Source of the DNA: Drosophila persimilis
Lineage: Eukaryota; Arthropoda; Insecta; Diptera; Drosophilidae
Length of the DNA stretch: 64,000 bases
Direction of reading: 5' to 3'
NCBI RefSeq assembly: GCF_003286085.1
Contig: NW_020825463.1
Coordinates: 104,503-168,502 of the forward strand
A program made the position numbers and the translations under genes. A model generated the notes under the pieces. It made no database searches. It was not told the origin of the DNA and worked only from the letters and a program-made list of their open reading frames with translations. This document shows, piece after piece, positions 51,842 to 64,000 of the stretch; position 1 is the stretch's first letter; each line of letters starts with the position of its first letter.

Positions 51842-54800
51842 TATACCCGATACTCAAAATGAGTATTGGGGTATATTAGATTTGTGGTAAAAGTGGATGT
51901 GTGTAACGTCCAGAAGGAATCGTTTCCGACCCTATAAAGTATATATATTCTTGATCAGCATCAATAGCCGAGTCGATTGAGCCCTGTCTGTCTGTCCGTC
52001 TGTCCGTCCCCTTCAGCGCCTAATGCTCAAAGACTATAAGAGCTAGAGCAACGATGTTTTGGATCCAGACTTCTGTGATATGTCACTGCTCCAAAAATAT
52101 TTCAAAACTTTGCCCCGCCCACTTCCGCCCCCACAAAGGGCGAAAATCTGTGGCATCCACAATTTCGACGATACGAGAAAACTAAAAACGCAGAATCGTA
52201 GAAGATGACTATATCTTCTAGAGTGCAAAATCTGAACCAGATCGTATAATTATTACAGCCAGAATCACGAAAACAATTTCACTCTTTCTCGCTCTGTCTC
52301 ACTCTAACACACAGGTTTCATGGTCGGTTTTGCCAATTGCAAAATATGAGTTCAAGGATCTCAGAACCTATAAAAGCCAGAGCAACCAAATTTGGTATCC
52401 ACACTCCTGTGATATCGGACCTTGACCGTTTCCTGTCCAAATTTCGCCACACCCCCTTCCGCCCCCGCAAAGGACGAAAATCGGAGGCAGCCACAAATCT
52501 CAGAGACTATTAAGGCTAGAGTAACCAAATTTGGTGCACACACTCCTTTAAGATGTCACTATAAAACGTATATCTCAGAATTTCGCCCCACCCCCATCCG
52601 CCCCCACAAAGGACGAAAATCTGTTGCATCCACAATATTGCAGATTTGAGAAAACTAAAAACGCAGAATCATAGATAACGACCATATCTATCAGATCGCT
52701 GAATCTGGATCAGATCAGATCATTTTTATAGCCAAAAGGAACAAATCAATTTGCAGTGGCTACGCAGCGCCCGACGTCACGCTCAGACTGATTTTCTGTC
52801 TCTCTCGCACGCACTCTTTGTCGTGTCGTTTAATATTAGCGGCGTCTGCCGGAGGAGAGCCATACTGACTTAGTATCGGGTATAACCGTAGAGTTGCGGA
52901 GTCCGCAGCAACTCACAACGTTCCCCCTCGTTATACCCGATACTCAAAATGAGTATTGGGGTATATTAGATTTGTGGTCAAAGTGGATGTGTGTAACGTC
53001 CAGAAGGAATCGTTTCCGACCCCATAAAGTATATATATTCTTGATCAGCATCAATAGCCGAGTCGATTGAGCCATGTCTGTCTGTCCGTCTGTCCGTCCG
53101 TCCGTCTGTCCGTCCCCTTCAGCGCCTAATGCTCAAAGACTATAGGAGCCAGAGCAACGATGTTTTGGATCCAAACTTCTGTGATATGTCACTGCTGCAA
53201 AAATATTTCAAAACTTTGCCCCGCCCACTTCCGCCCCCACAAAGGGCGAAAATCTGTGGAATCCACAATTTTAAAGATACGAGAAAACCAAAAACGCAGA
53301 ATCGTAGAGAATGACCATATCTTTTAGACTGCAGAATCTGAATTGGATCGTATTATTATTATAGCCAGCATCAAGAAAACAATTTCATGTTTTCTCGCCC
53401 TGTCTCTCTCTAACACACACGTAGCATAGGCGGCTTTGCTTAGAGTAAAACATTAGCGCCAGATCTCAGAGACTATAAAAGCTAGAGCAACCAAATTTGG
53501 TATCCACACTCCTAATATATCGGACCGAGACGAGTTTGTTTCAAAATTTCGCCACACCCCCTTCCGCCTCCGCAAAGAATGCAAATATGGGGATATTCAC
53601 AAATCTCAGAGACTATTAAAGCTAGAGTAACCAAATTTGGTATCCGCACTTCTGTTAGATCTCACTATAAAACGTATATCTCAAAATTTCGCCCCACCCC
53701 CATCCGCCCCCACAAAGGACGAAAATCTGTTGCATCCACAATATTGCAGATTTGAGAAAACTAAAAACGCAGAATCATAGATAATTCCCATATCTATTAG
53801 ATTGCTGAATCTGGATCAGATCAGATCATTTTTATAGCCAAAAGGAACAAATCAATTTGCAGTGGCTACGCAGCGCCCGACGTCACGCTCAGACTGATTT
53901 TCTGTCTCTCTCGCACGCACTCTTTGTCGTGTCGTTAAATATTAGCGGCGTCTGCCGGAGGAGAGCCATACTGACTTAGTATCGGGTATAACCGTAGAGT
54001 TGCGGAGTCCGCAGCAACTCACAACGTTCCCCCTCGTTTTTTATTAATTTGGCGATAGTCAACTACTAATCGCCATTTTTTATACCCGATACTCAAAATG
54101 AGTATTGGGGTATATTAGATTTGTGGTAAAAGTGGATGTGTGTAACGTCCAGAAGGAATCGTTTCCGACCCTATAAAGTATATATATTCTTGATCAGCAT
54201 CAATAGCCGAGTCGATTGAGCCCTGTCTGTCTGTCCGTCTGTCCGTCTGTCCGTCCCCTTCAGCGCCTAATGCTCAAAGACTATAAGAGCTAGAGCAACG
54301 ATGTTTTGGATCCAGACTTCTGTGATATGTCACTGCTCCAAAAATATTTCAAAACTTTGCCCCGCCCACTTCCGCCCCCACAAAGGGCGAAAATCTGTGG
54401 CATCCACAATTTCGACGATACGAGAAAACTAAAAACGCAGAATCGTAGAAGATGACTATATCTTCTAGAGTGCAAAATCTGAACCAGATCGTATAATTAT
54501 TACAGCCAGAATCACGAAAACAATTTCACTCTTTCTCGCTCTGTCTCACTCTAACACACAGGTTTCATGGTCGGTTTTGCCAATTGCAAAATATGAGTTC
54601 AAGGATCTCAGAACCTATAAAAGCCAGAGCAACCAAATTTGGTATCCACACTCCTGTGATATCGGACCTTGACCGTTTCCTGTCCAAATTTCGCCACACC
54701 CCCTTCCGCCCCCGCAAAGGACGAAAATCTGAGGCAGCCACAAATCTCAGAGACTATTAAGGCTAGAGTAACCAAATTTGGTGCACACACTCCTTTAAGA

Positions 54801-56327
54801 TGTCACTATAAAACGTATATCTCAGAATTTCGCCCCACCCCCATCCGCCCCCACAAAGGACGAAAATCTGTTGCATCCACAATATTGCAGATTTGAGAAA
54901 ACTAAAAACGCAGAATCATAGATAACGACCATATCTATCAGATCGCTGAATCTGGATCAGATCAGATCATTTTTATAGCCAAAAGGAACAAATCAATTTG
55001 CAGTGGCTACGCAGCGCCCGACGTCACGCTCAGACTGATTTTCTGTCTCTCTCGCACGCACTCTTTGTCGTGTCGTTTAATATTAGCGGCGTCTGCCGGA
55101 GGAGAGCCATACTGACTTAGTATCGGGTATAACCGTAGAGTTGCGGAGTCCGCAGCAACTCACAACGTTCCCCCTCGTTATACCCGATACTCAAAATGAG
55201 TATTGGGGTATATTAGATTTGTGGTCAAAGTGGATGTGTGTAACGTCCAGAAGGAATCGTTTCCGACCCCATAAAGTATATATATTCTTGATCAGCATCA
55301 ATAGCCGAGTCGATTGAGCCATGTCTGTCTGTCCGTCTGTCCGTCCGTCCGTCTGTCCGTCCCCTTCAGCGCCTAATGCTCAAAGACTATAGGAGCCAGA
55401 GCAACGATGTTTTGGATCCAAACTTCTGTGATATGTCACTGCTGCAAAAATATTTCAAAACTTTGCCCCGCCCACTTCCGCCCCCACAAAGGGCGAAAAT
55501 CTGTGGAATCCACAATTTTAAAGATACGAGAAAACCAAAAACGCAGAATCGTAGAGAATGACCATATCTTTTAGACTGCAGAATCTGAATTGGATCGTAT
55601 TATTATTATAGCCAGCATCAAGAAAACAATTTCATGTTTTCTCGCCCTGTCTCTCTCTAACACACACGTAGCATAGGCGGCTTTGCTTAGAGTAAAACAT
55701 TAGCGCCAGATCTCAGAGACTATAAAAGCTAGAGCAACCAAATTTGGTATCCACACTCCTAATATATCGGACCGAGACGAGTTTGTTTCAAAATTTCGCC
55801 ACACCCCCTTCCGCCTCCGCAAAGAATGCAAATATGGGGATATTCACAAATCTCAGAGACTATTAAAGCTAGAGTAACCAAATTTGGTATCCGCACTTCT
55901 GTTAGATCTCACTATAAAACGTATATCTCAAAATTTCGCCCCACCCCCATCCGCCCCCACAAAGGACGAAAATCTGTTGCATCCACAATATTGCAGATTT
56001 GAGAAAACTAAAAACGCAGAATCATAGATAATTCCCATATCTATTAGATTGCTGAATCTGGATCAGATCAGATCATTTTTATAGCCAAAAGGAACAAATC
56101 AATTTGCAGTGGCTACGCAGCGCCCGACGTCACGCTCAGACTGATTTTCTGTCTCTCTCGCACGCACTCTTTGTCGTGTCGTTAAATATTAGCGGCGTCT
56201 GCCGGAGGAGAGCCATACTGACTTAGTATCGGGTATAACCGTAGAGTTGCGGTGTCCGCAGCAACTCACAACGTTCCCCCTCGTTTTTTATTAATTTGGC
56301 GATAGTCAACTACTAATCGCCATTTTT
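51842..56327 (+). repeat. Two copies of a ~2.24-kb higher-order repeat [A unit - B unit - 43-bp linker]
   Basis: 51,842-54,080 (2,239 bp) and 54,081-56,327 (2,247 bp) are nearly identical, differing mainly in GTCY copy number near the start. Unit 6 at 56,328 begins a third copy, whose B unit is then followed by further units instead of the linker. Confidence 0.9.
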
Positions 56328-59300
56328 TATACCCGATACTCAAAATGAGTATTGGGGTATATTAGATTTGTGGTAAAAGTGGATGTGTGTAACGTCCAGA
56401 AGGAATCGTTTCCGACCCTATAAAGTATATATATTCTTGATCAGCATCAATAGCCGAGTCGATTGAGCCCTGTCTGTCTGTCCGTCTGTCCGTCTGTCCG
56501 TCCCCTTCAGCGCCTAATGCTCAAAGACTATAAGAGCTAGAGCAACGATGTTTTGGATCCAGACTTCTGTGATATGTCACTGCTCCAAAAATATTTCAAA
56601 ACTTTGCCCCGCCCACTTCCGCCCCCACAAAGGGCGAAAATCTGTGGCATCCACAATTTCGACGATACGAGAAAACTAAAAACGCAGAATCGTAGAAGAT
56701 GACTATATCTTCTAGAGTGCAAAATCTGAACCAGATCGTATAATTATTACAGCCAGAATCACGAAAACAATTTCACTCTTTCTCGCTCTGTCTCACTCTA
56801 ACACACAGGTTTCATGGTCGGTTTTGCCAATTGCAAAATATGAGTTCAAGGATCTCAGAACCTATAAAAGCCAGAGCAACCAAATTTGGTATCCACACTC
56901 CTGTGATATCGGACCTTGACCGTTTCCTGTCCAAATTTCGCCACACCCCCTTCCGCCCCCGCAAAGGACGAAAATCTGAGGCAGCCACAAATCTCAGAGA
57001 CTATTAAGGCTAGAGTAACCAAATTTGGTGCACACACTCCTTTAAGATGTCACTATAAAACGTATATCTCAGAATTTCGCCCCACCCCCATCCGCCCCCA
57101 CAAAGGACGAAAATCTGTTGCATCCACAATATTGCAGATTTGAGAAAACTAAAAACGCAGAATCATAGATAACGACCATATCTATCAGATCGCTGAATCT
57201 GGATCAGATCAGATCATTTTTATAGCCAAAAGGAACAAATCAATTTGCAGTGGCTACGCAGCGCCCGACGTCACGCTCAGACTGATTTTCTGTCTCTCTC
57301 GCACGCACTCTTTGTCGTGTCGTTTAATATTAGCGGCGTCTGCCGGAGGAGAGCCATACTGACTTAGTATCGGGTATAACCGTAGAGTTGCGGAGTCCGC
57401 AGCAACTCACAACGTTCCCCCTCGTTATACCCGATACTCAAAATGAGTATTGGGGTATATTAGATTTGTGGTCAAAGTGGATGTGTGTAACGTCCAGAAG
57501 GAATCGTTTCCGACCCCATAAAGTATATATATTCTTGATCAGCATCAATAGCCGAGTCGATTGAGCCATGTCTGTCTGTCCGTCTGTCCGTCCGTCCGTC
57601 TGTCCGTCCCCTTCAGCGCCTAATGCTCAAAGACTATAAGGAGCCAGAGCAACGATGTTTTGGATCCAGACTTCTGTGATATGTCACTGCTACAAAAATA
57701 TTTCAAAACTTTGCCCCGCCCACTTCCGCCCCCACAAAGGGCGAAAATCTGTGGCATCCACAATTTTAAAGATACGAGAAAACCAAAAACGCAGAATCGT
57801 AGAGAATGACCATATCTTTTAGACTGCAGAATCTGAATTGGATCGTATTATTATTATAGCCAGCATCAAGAAAACAATTTCATTTTTTCTCGCCCTGTCT
57901 CTCTCTAACACACACGTAGCATAGGCGGCTTTGCTTAGAGTAAAACATTAGCGCCTAGATCTCAGAGACTATAAAAGCTAGAGCAACCAAATTTGGTATC
58001 CACACTCCTAATATATCGGACCGAGACGAGTTTGTTTCAAAATTTCGCCACACCCCCTTCCGCCTCCGCAAAGAATGCAAATATGGGGATATTCACAAAT
58101 CTCAGAGACTATTAAAGCTAGAGTAACCAAATTTGGTATCCGCACTTCTGTTAGATCTCACTATAAAACGTATATCTCAAAATTTCGCCCCACCCCCATC
58201 CGCCCCCACAAAGGACGAAAATCTGTTGCATCCACAATATTGCAGATTTGAGAAAACTAAAAACGCAGAATCATAGATAATTCCCATATCTATTAGATTG
58301 CTGAATCTGGATCAGATCAGATCATTTTTATAGCCAAAAGGAACAAATCAATTTGCAGTGGCTACGCAGCGCCCGACGTCACGCTCAGACTGATTTTCTG
58401 TCTCTCTCGCACGCACTCTTTGTCGTGTCGTTAAATATTAGCGGCGTCTGCCGGAGGAGAGCCATACTGACTTAGTATCGGGTATAACCGTAGAGTTGCG
58501 GAGTCCGCAGCAACTCACAACGTTCCCCCTCGTTATACCCGATACTCAAAATGAGTATTGGGGTATATTAGATTTGTGGTAAAAGTGGATGTGTGTAACG
58601 TCCAGAAGGAATCGTTTCCGACCCCATAAAGTATATATATTCTTGATCAGCATCAATAGCCGAGTCGATTGAGCCATGTCTGTCTGTCCGTCTGTCCGTC
58701 CGTCCGTCTGTCCGTCCCCTTCAGCGCCTAATGCTCAAAGACTATAGGAGCCAGAGCAACGATGTTTTGGATCCAGACTTCTGTGATATGTCACTGCTAG
58801 CAAAAATATTTCAAAACTTTGCCCCGCCCACTTCCGCCCCCACAAAGGGCGAAAATCTGTGGCATCCACAATTTTAAAGATACGAGAAAACCAAAAACGC
58901 AGAATCGTAGAGAATGACCATATCTTTTAGACTGCAGAATCTGAATTGGATCGTATTATTATTATAGCCAGCATCAAGAAAACAATTTCATTTTTTCTCG
59001 CCCTGTCTCTCTCTAACACACACGTAGCATAGGCGGCTTTGCTTAGAGTAAAACATTAGCGCCAGATCTCAGAGACTATAAAAGCTAGAGCAACCAAATT
59101 TGGTATCCACACTCCTAATATATCGGACCGAGACGAGTTTGTTTCAAAATTTCGCCACACCCCCTTCCGCCTCCGCAAAGAATGCAAATATGGGGATATT
59201 CACAAATCTCAGAGACTATTAAAGCTAGAGTAACCAAATTTGGTATCCGCACTTCTGTTAGATCTCACTATAAAACGTATATCTCAAAATTTCGCCCCAC

Positions 59301-62300
59301 CCCCATCCGCCCCCACAAAGGACGAAAATCTGTTGCATCCACAATATTGCAGATTTGAGAAAACTAAAAACGCAGAATCATAGATAATTCCCATATCTAT
59401 TAGATTGCTGAATCTGGATCAGATCAGATCATTTTTATAGCCAAAAGGAACAAATCAATTTGCAGTGGCTACGCAGCGCCCGACGTCACGCTCAGACTGA
59501 TTTTCTGTCTCTCTCGCACGCACTCTTTGTCGTGTCGTTAATATTAGCGGCGTCTGCCGGAGGAGAGCCATACTGACTTAGTATCGGGTATAACCGTAGA
59601 GTTGCGGAGTCCGCAGCAACTCACAACGTTCCCCCTCGTTATACCCGATACTCAAAATGAGTATTGGGGTATATTAGATTTGTGGTCAAAGTGGATGTGT
59701 GTAACGTCCAGAAGGAATCGTTTCCGACCCCATAAAGTATATATATTCTTGATCAGCATCAATAGCCGAGTCGATTGAGCCATGTCTGTCTGTCCGTCTG
59801 TCCGTCCGTCCGTCTGTCCGTCCCCTTCAGCGCCTAATGCTCAAAGACTATAGGAGCCAGAGCAACGATGTTTTGGATCCAAACTTCTGTGATATGTCAC
59901 TGCTCCAAAAATATTTCAAAACTTTGCCCCGCCCACTTCCGCCCCCACAAAGGGCGAAAATCTGTGGCATCCACAATTTCGACGATACGAGAAAACTAAA
60001 AACGCAGAATCGTAGAAGATGACCATATCTTCTAGAGTGCAAAATCTGAACCAGATCGTATAATTATTACAGCTAGAATCACGAAAACAATTTCACTCTT
60101 TCTCGCTCTGTCTCACTCTAACACACAGGTTTCATGGTCGGTTTTGCCAATTGCAAAATATGAGTTCAAGGATCTCAGAACCTATAAAAGCCAGAGCAAC
60201 CAAATTTGGTATCCACACTCCTGTGATATCGGACCTTGACCGTTTCCTGTCCAAATTTCGCCACACCCCCTTCCGCCCCCGCAAAGGACGAAAATCTGAG
60301 GCAAGCCACAAATCTCAGAGACTATTAAGGCTAGAGTAACCAAATTTGGTGCACACACTCCTTTAAGATGTCACTATAAAACGTATATCTCAGAATTTCG
60401 CCCCACCCCCATCCGCCCCCACAAAGGACGAAAATCTGTTGCATCCACAATATTGCAGATTTGAGAAAACTAAAAACGCAGAATCATAGATAATGACCAT
60501 ATCTATTAGATTGCTGAATCTGGATCAGATCAGACCATTTTTTTAGCCAAAAGGAACAAATCAATTTGCAGTGGCTACGCAGCGCCCGACGTCACGCTCA
60601 GACTGATTTTCTGTCTCTCTCGCACGCACTCTTTGTCGTGTCGTTTAATATTAGCGGCGTCTGCCGGAGGAGAGCCATACTGACTTAGTATCGGGTATAA
60701 CCGTAGAGTTGCGGAGTCCGCAGCAACTCACAACGTTCCCCCTCGTTATACCCGATACTCAAAATGAGTATTGGGGTATATTAGATTTGTGGTCAAAGTG
60801 GATGTGTGTAACGTCCAGAAGGAATCGTTTCCGACCCCATAAAGTATATATATTCTTGATCAGCATCAATAGCCGAGTCGATTGAGCCATGTCTGTCTGT
60901 CCGTCTGTCCGTCCGTCCGTCTGTCCGTCCCCTTCAGCGCCTAATGCTCAAAGACTATAGGAGCCAGAGCAACGATGTTTTGGATCCAAACTTCTGTGAT
61001 ATGTCACTGCTCCAAAAATATTTCAAAACTTTGCCCCGCCCACTTCCGCCCCCACAAAGGGCGAAAATCTGTGGCATCCACAATTTTAAAGATACGAGAA
61101 AACCAAAAACGCAGAATCGTAGAGAATGACCATATCTTTTAGACTGCAGAATCTGAATTGGATCGTATTATTATTATAGCCAGCATCAAGAAAACAATTT
61201 CATGTTTTCTCGCCCTGTCTCTCTCTAACACACACGTAGCATAGGCGGCTTTGCTTAGAGTAAAACATTAGCGCCAGATCTCAGAGACTATAAAAGCTAG
61301 AGCAACCAAATTTGGTATCCACACTCCTAATATATCGGACCGAGACGAGTTTGTTTCAAAATTTCGCCACACCCCCTTCCGCCTCCGCAAAGAATGCAAA
61401 TATGGGGATATTCACAAATCTCAGAGACTATTAAAGCTAGAGTAACCAAATTTGGTATCCGCACTTCTGTTAGATCTCACTATAAAACGTATATCTCAAA
61501 ATTTCGCCCCACCCCCATCCGCCCCCACAAAGGACGAAAATCTGTTGCATCCACAATATTGCAGATTTGAGAAAACTAAAAACGCAGAATCATAGATAAT
61601 TCCCATATCTATTAGATTGCTGAATCTGGATCAGATCAGATCATTTTTATAGCCAAAAGGAACAAATCAATTTGCAGTGGCTACGCAGCGCCCGACGTCA
61701 CGCTCAGACTGATTTTCTGTCTCTCTCGCACGCACTCTTTGTCGTGTCGTTAAATATTAGCGGCGTCTGCCGGAGGAGAGCCATACTGACTTAGTATCGG
61801 GTATAACCGTAGAGTTGCGGAGTCCGCAGCAACTCACAACGTTCCCCCTCGTTTTTTATTAATTTGGCGATAGTCAACTACTAATCGCCATTTTTTATAC
61901 CCGATACTCAAATGAGTATTGGGGTATATTAGATTTGTGGTAAAAGTGGATGTGTGTAACGTCCAGAAGGAATCGTTTCCGACCCTATAAAGTATATATA
62001 TTCTTGATCAGCATCAATAGCCGAGTCGATTGAGCCCTGTCTGTCTGTCCGTCTGTCCGTCCGTCTGTCCGTCCCCTTCAGCGCCTAATGCTCAAAGACT
62101 ATAAGAGCTAGAGCAACGATGTTTTGGATCCAGACTTCTGTGATATGTCACTGCTCCAAAAATATTTCAAAACTTTGCCCCGCCCACTTCCGCCCCCACA
62201 AAGGGCGAAAATCTGTGGAATCCACAATTTTAAAGATACGAGAAAACCAAAAACGCAGAATCGTAGAGAATGACCATATCTTTTAGACTGCAGAATCTGA

Positions 62301-64000
62301 ATTGGATCGTATTATTATTATAGCCAGCATCAAGAAAACAATTTCATGTTTTCTCGCCCTGTCTCTCTCTAACACACACGTAGCATAGGCGGCTTTGCTT
62401 AGAGTAAAACATTAGCGCCAGATCTCAGAGACTATAAAAGCTAGAGCAACCAAATTTGGTATCCACACTCCTAATATATCGGACCGAGACGAGTTTGTTT
62501 CAAAATTTCGCCACACCCCCTTCCGCCTCCGCAAAGAATGCAAATATGGGGATATTCACAAATCTCAGAGACTATTAAAGCTAGAGTAACCAAATTTGGT
62601 ATCCGCACTTCTGTTAGATCTCACTATAAAACGTATATCTCAAAATTTCGCCCCACCCCCATCCGCCCCCACAAAGGACGAAAATCTGTTGCATCCACAA
62701 TATTGCAGATTTGAGAAAACTAAAAACGCAGAATCATAGATAACGACCATATCTATCAGATCGCTGAATCTGGATCAGATCAGATCATTTTTATAGCCAA
62801 AAGGAACAAATCAATTTGCAGTGGCTACGCAGCGCCCGACGTCACGCTCAGACTGATTTTCTGTCTCTCTCGCACGCACTCTTTGTCGTGTCGTTAAATA
62901 TTAGCGGCGTCTGCCGGAGGAGAGCCATACTGACTTAGTATCGGGTATAACCGTAGAGTTGCGGAGTCCGCAGCAACTCACAACGTTCCCCCTCGTTATA
63001 CCCGATACTCAAAATGAGTATTGGGGTATATTAGATTTGTGGTAAAAGTGGATGTGTGTAACGTCCAGAAGGAATCGTTTCCGACCCTATAAAGTATATA
63101 TATTCTTGATCAGCATCAATAGCCGAGTCGATTGAGCCATGTCTGTCTGTCCGTCTGTCCGTCCGTCCGTCTGTCCGTCCCCTTCAGCGCCTAATGCTCA
63201 AAGACTATAGGAGCCAGAGCAACGATGTTTTGGATCCAAACTTCTGTGATATGTCACTGCTGCAAAAATATTTCAAAACTTTGCCCCGCCCACTTCCGCC
63301 CCCACAAAGGGCGAAAATCTGTGGAATCCACAATTTTAAAGATACGAGAAAACCAAAAACGCAGAATCGTAGAGAATGACCATATCTTTTAGACTGCAGA
63401 ATCTGAATTGGATCGTATTATTATTATAGCCAGCATCAAGAAAACAATTTCATGTTTTCTCGCCCTGTCTCTCTCTAACACACACGTAGCATAGGCGGCT
63501 TTGCTTAGAGTAAAACATTAGCGCCAGATCTCAGAGACTATAAAAGCTAGAGCAACCAAATTTGGTATCCACACTCCTAATATATCGGACCGAGACGAGT
63601 TTGTTTCAAAATTTCGCCACACCCCCTTCCGCCTCCGCAAAGAATGCAAATATGGGGATATTCACAAATCTCAGAGACTATTAAAGCTAGAGTAACCAAA
63701 TTTGGTATCCGCACTTCTGTTAGATCTCACTATAAAACGTATATCTCAAAATTTCGCCCCACCCCCATCCGCCCCCACAAAGGACGAAAATCTGTTGCAT
63801 CCACAATATTGCAGATTTGAGAAAACTAAAAACGCAGAATCATAGATAATTCCCATATCTATTAGATTGCTGAATCTGGATCAGATCAGATCATTTTTAT
63901 AGCCAAAAGGAAACAAATCAATTTGCAGTGGCTACGCAGCGCCGACGTCACGCTCAGACTGATTTTCTGTCTCTCTCGCACGCACTCTTTGTCGTGTCGT

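Larger units (their letters stand above)
50693..64000 (+). repeat. Head-to-tail array of ~1.1-kb DINE-1/Helentron-like units (12 units, last cut by window end)
   Basis: Units start (TATACCC) at 50,693, 51,842, 52,932, 54,081, 55,179, 56,328, 57,426, 58,534, 59,640, 60,747, 61,896 and 62,997. Complete units are 1,090-1,108 bp. Where no linker intervenes, the CCCCCTCGT end abuts the next TATACCC. Type A (units 1, 2, 4, 6) has GAGCCCTGTCTG, TTCGACGATACG and TTTCATGGTCGG. Type B (3, 5, 7, 8, 10, 12) has GAGCCATGTCTG, TTTTAAAGATACG and GTAGCATAGGCGG. Units 9 and 11 are mixed. Each unit has internal ~140-330-bp sub-repeats (AGACTATAA...AGCTAGAG...CGCCCCC). Short recurrent ORFs of 60-75 codons are by-products of repetition. 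Confidence 0.9.

Noticed and set aside
50693-63379. Recurring 60-75-codon ORFs in the array (for example 51,289-51,516 and 53,129-53,314)
   Set aside because: They repeat with the DINE-1 units, overlap each other on opposite strands and have no conserved domain. The lone element at 46,119 has the same ones, and DINE-1 elements are non-coding.

Overview
The window looks like repeat-rich heterochromatin of a Drosophila species. I recognise no host gene, tRNA or rRNA. The host call rests on a Helentron/DINE-1-type repeat (TATACCC start, GTCY microsatellite, 3' hairpin), a Jockey-clade LINE, several gypsy-like LTR elements and a Polinton. The repeat unit recalls the SGM/ISY-type DINE-1 elements of the obscura group (pseudoobscura/miranda), but that is from memory and was not searched.

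Layout. 1-5,160: broken Polinton/Maverick piece (integrase tail with chromodomain on +, protein-primed type B DNA polymerase on -, small acidic ORF). 5,160-7,107: non-coding DNA with an imperfect inverted repeat and four short tandem arrays. 7,107-12,833: gypsy-like element B (+), degenerate, carrying 93-bp repeats and an unknown ORF region after integrase, then an LTR. 12,834-16,673: gypsy-like element A copy 1 (-) with LTR and primer-binding site. 16,674-18,675: related fragment C (-).

18,676-50,692: a nested cassette [LINE - element A LTR and integrase - element B LTR] present about four times. One copy (left arm, 19,187-27,813) and its inverted partner (right arm, 29,439-38,516) form a large palindrome around a 1.6-kb spacer. 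The right-arm cassette is repeated directly at 38,517-48,308, offset 8,960 bp over most of its length. A scrambled fourth copy lies at 48,309-50,692. The nesting order (A beside the LINE, B LTR inside A) is the same in all copies, so it predates the duplications.

50,693-64,000: head-to-tail array of twelve ~1.1-kb DINE-1/Helentron-like units that enters the last element A LTR and runs off the window. Two unit types (A and B) alternate with a 43-bp linker as a ~2.24-kb higher-order repeat, followed by a run of B-like and chimeric units. It looks like a satellite forming from a rolling-circle transposon. A lone unit of the same family sits in LINE copy 3 (46,119-47,224).

No cellular pathway is encoded. 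The biology on show is transposon nesting, segmental duplication, palindrome formation and satellite birth. The LTR and Polinton parts are treated as fossils. Because the window is so repetitive, assembly error is a live alternative for the large structures.
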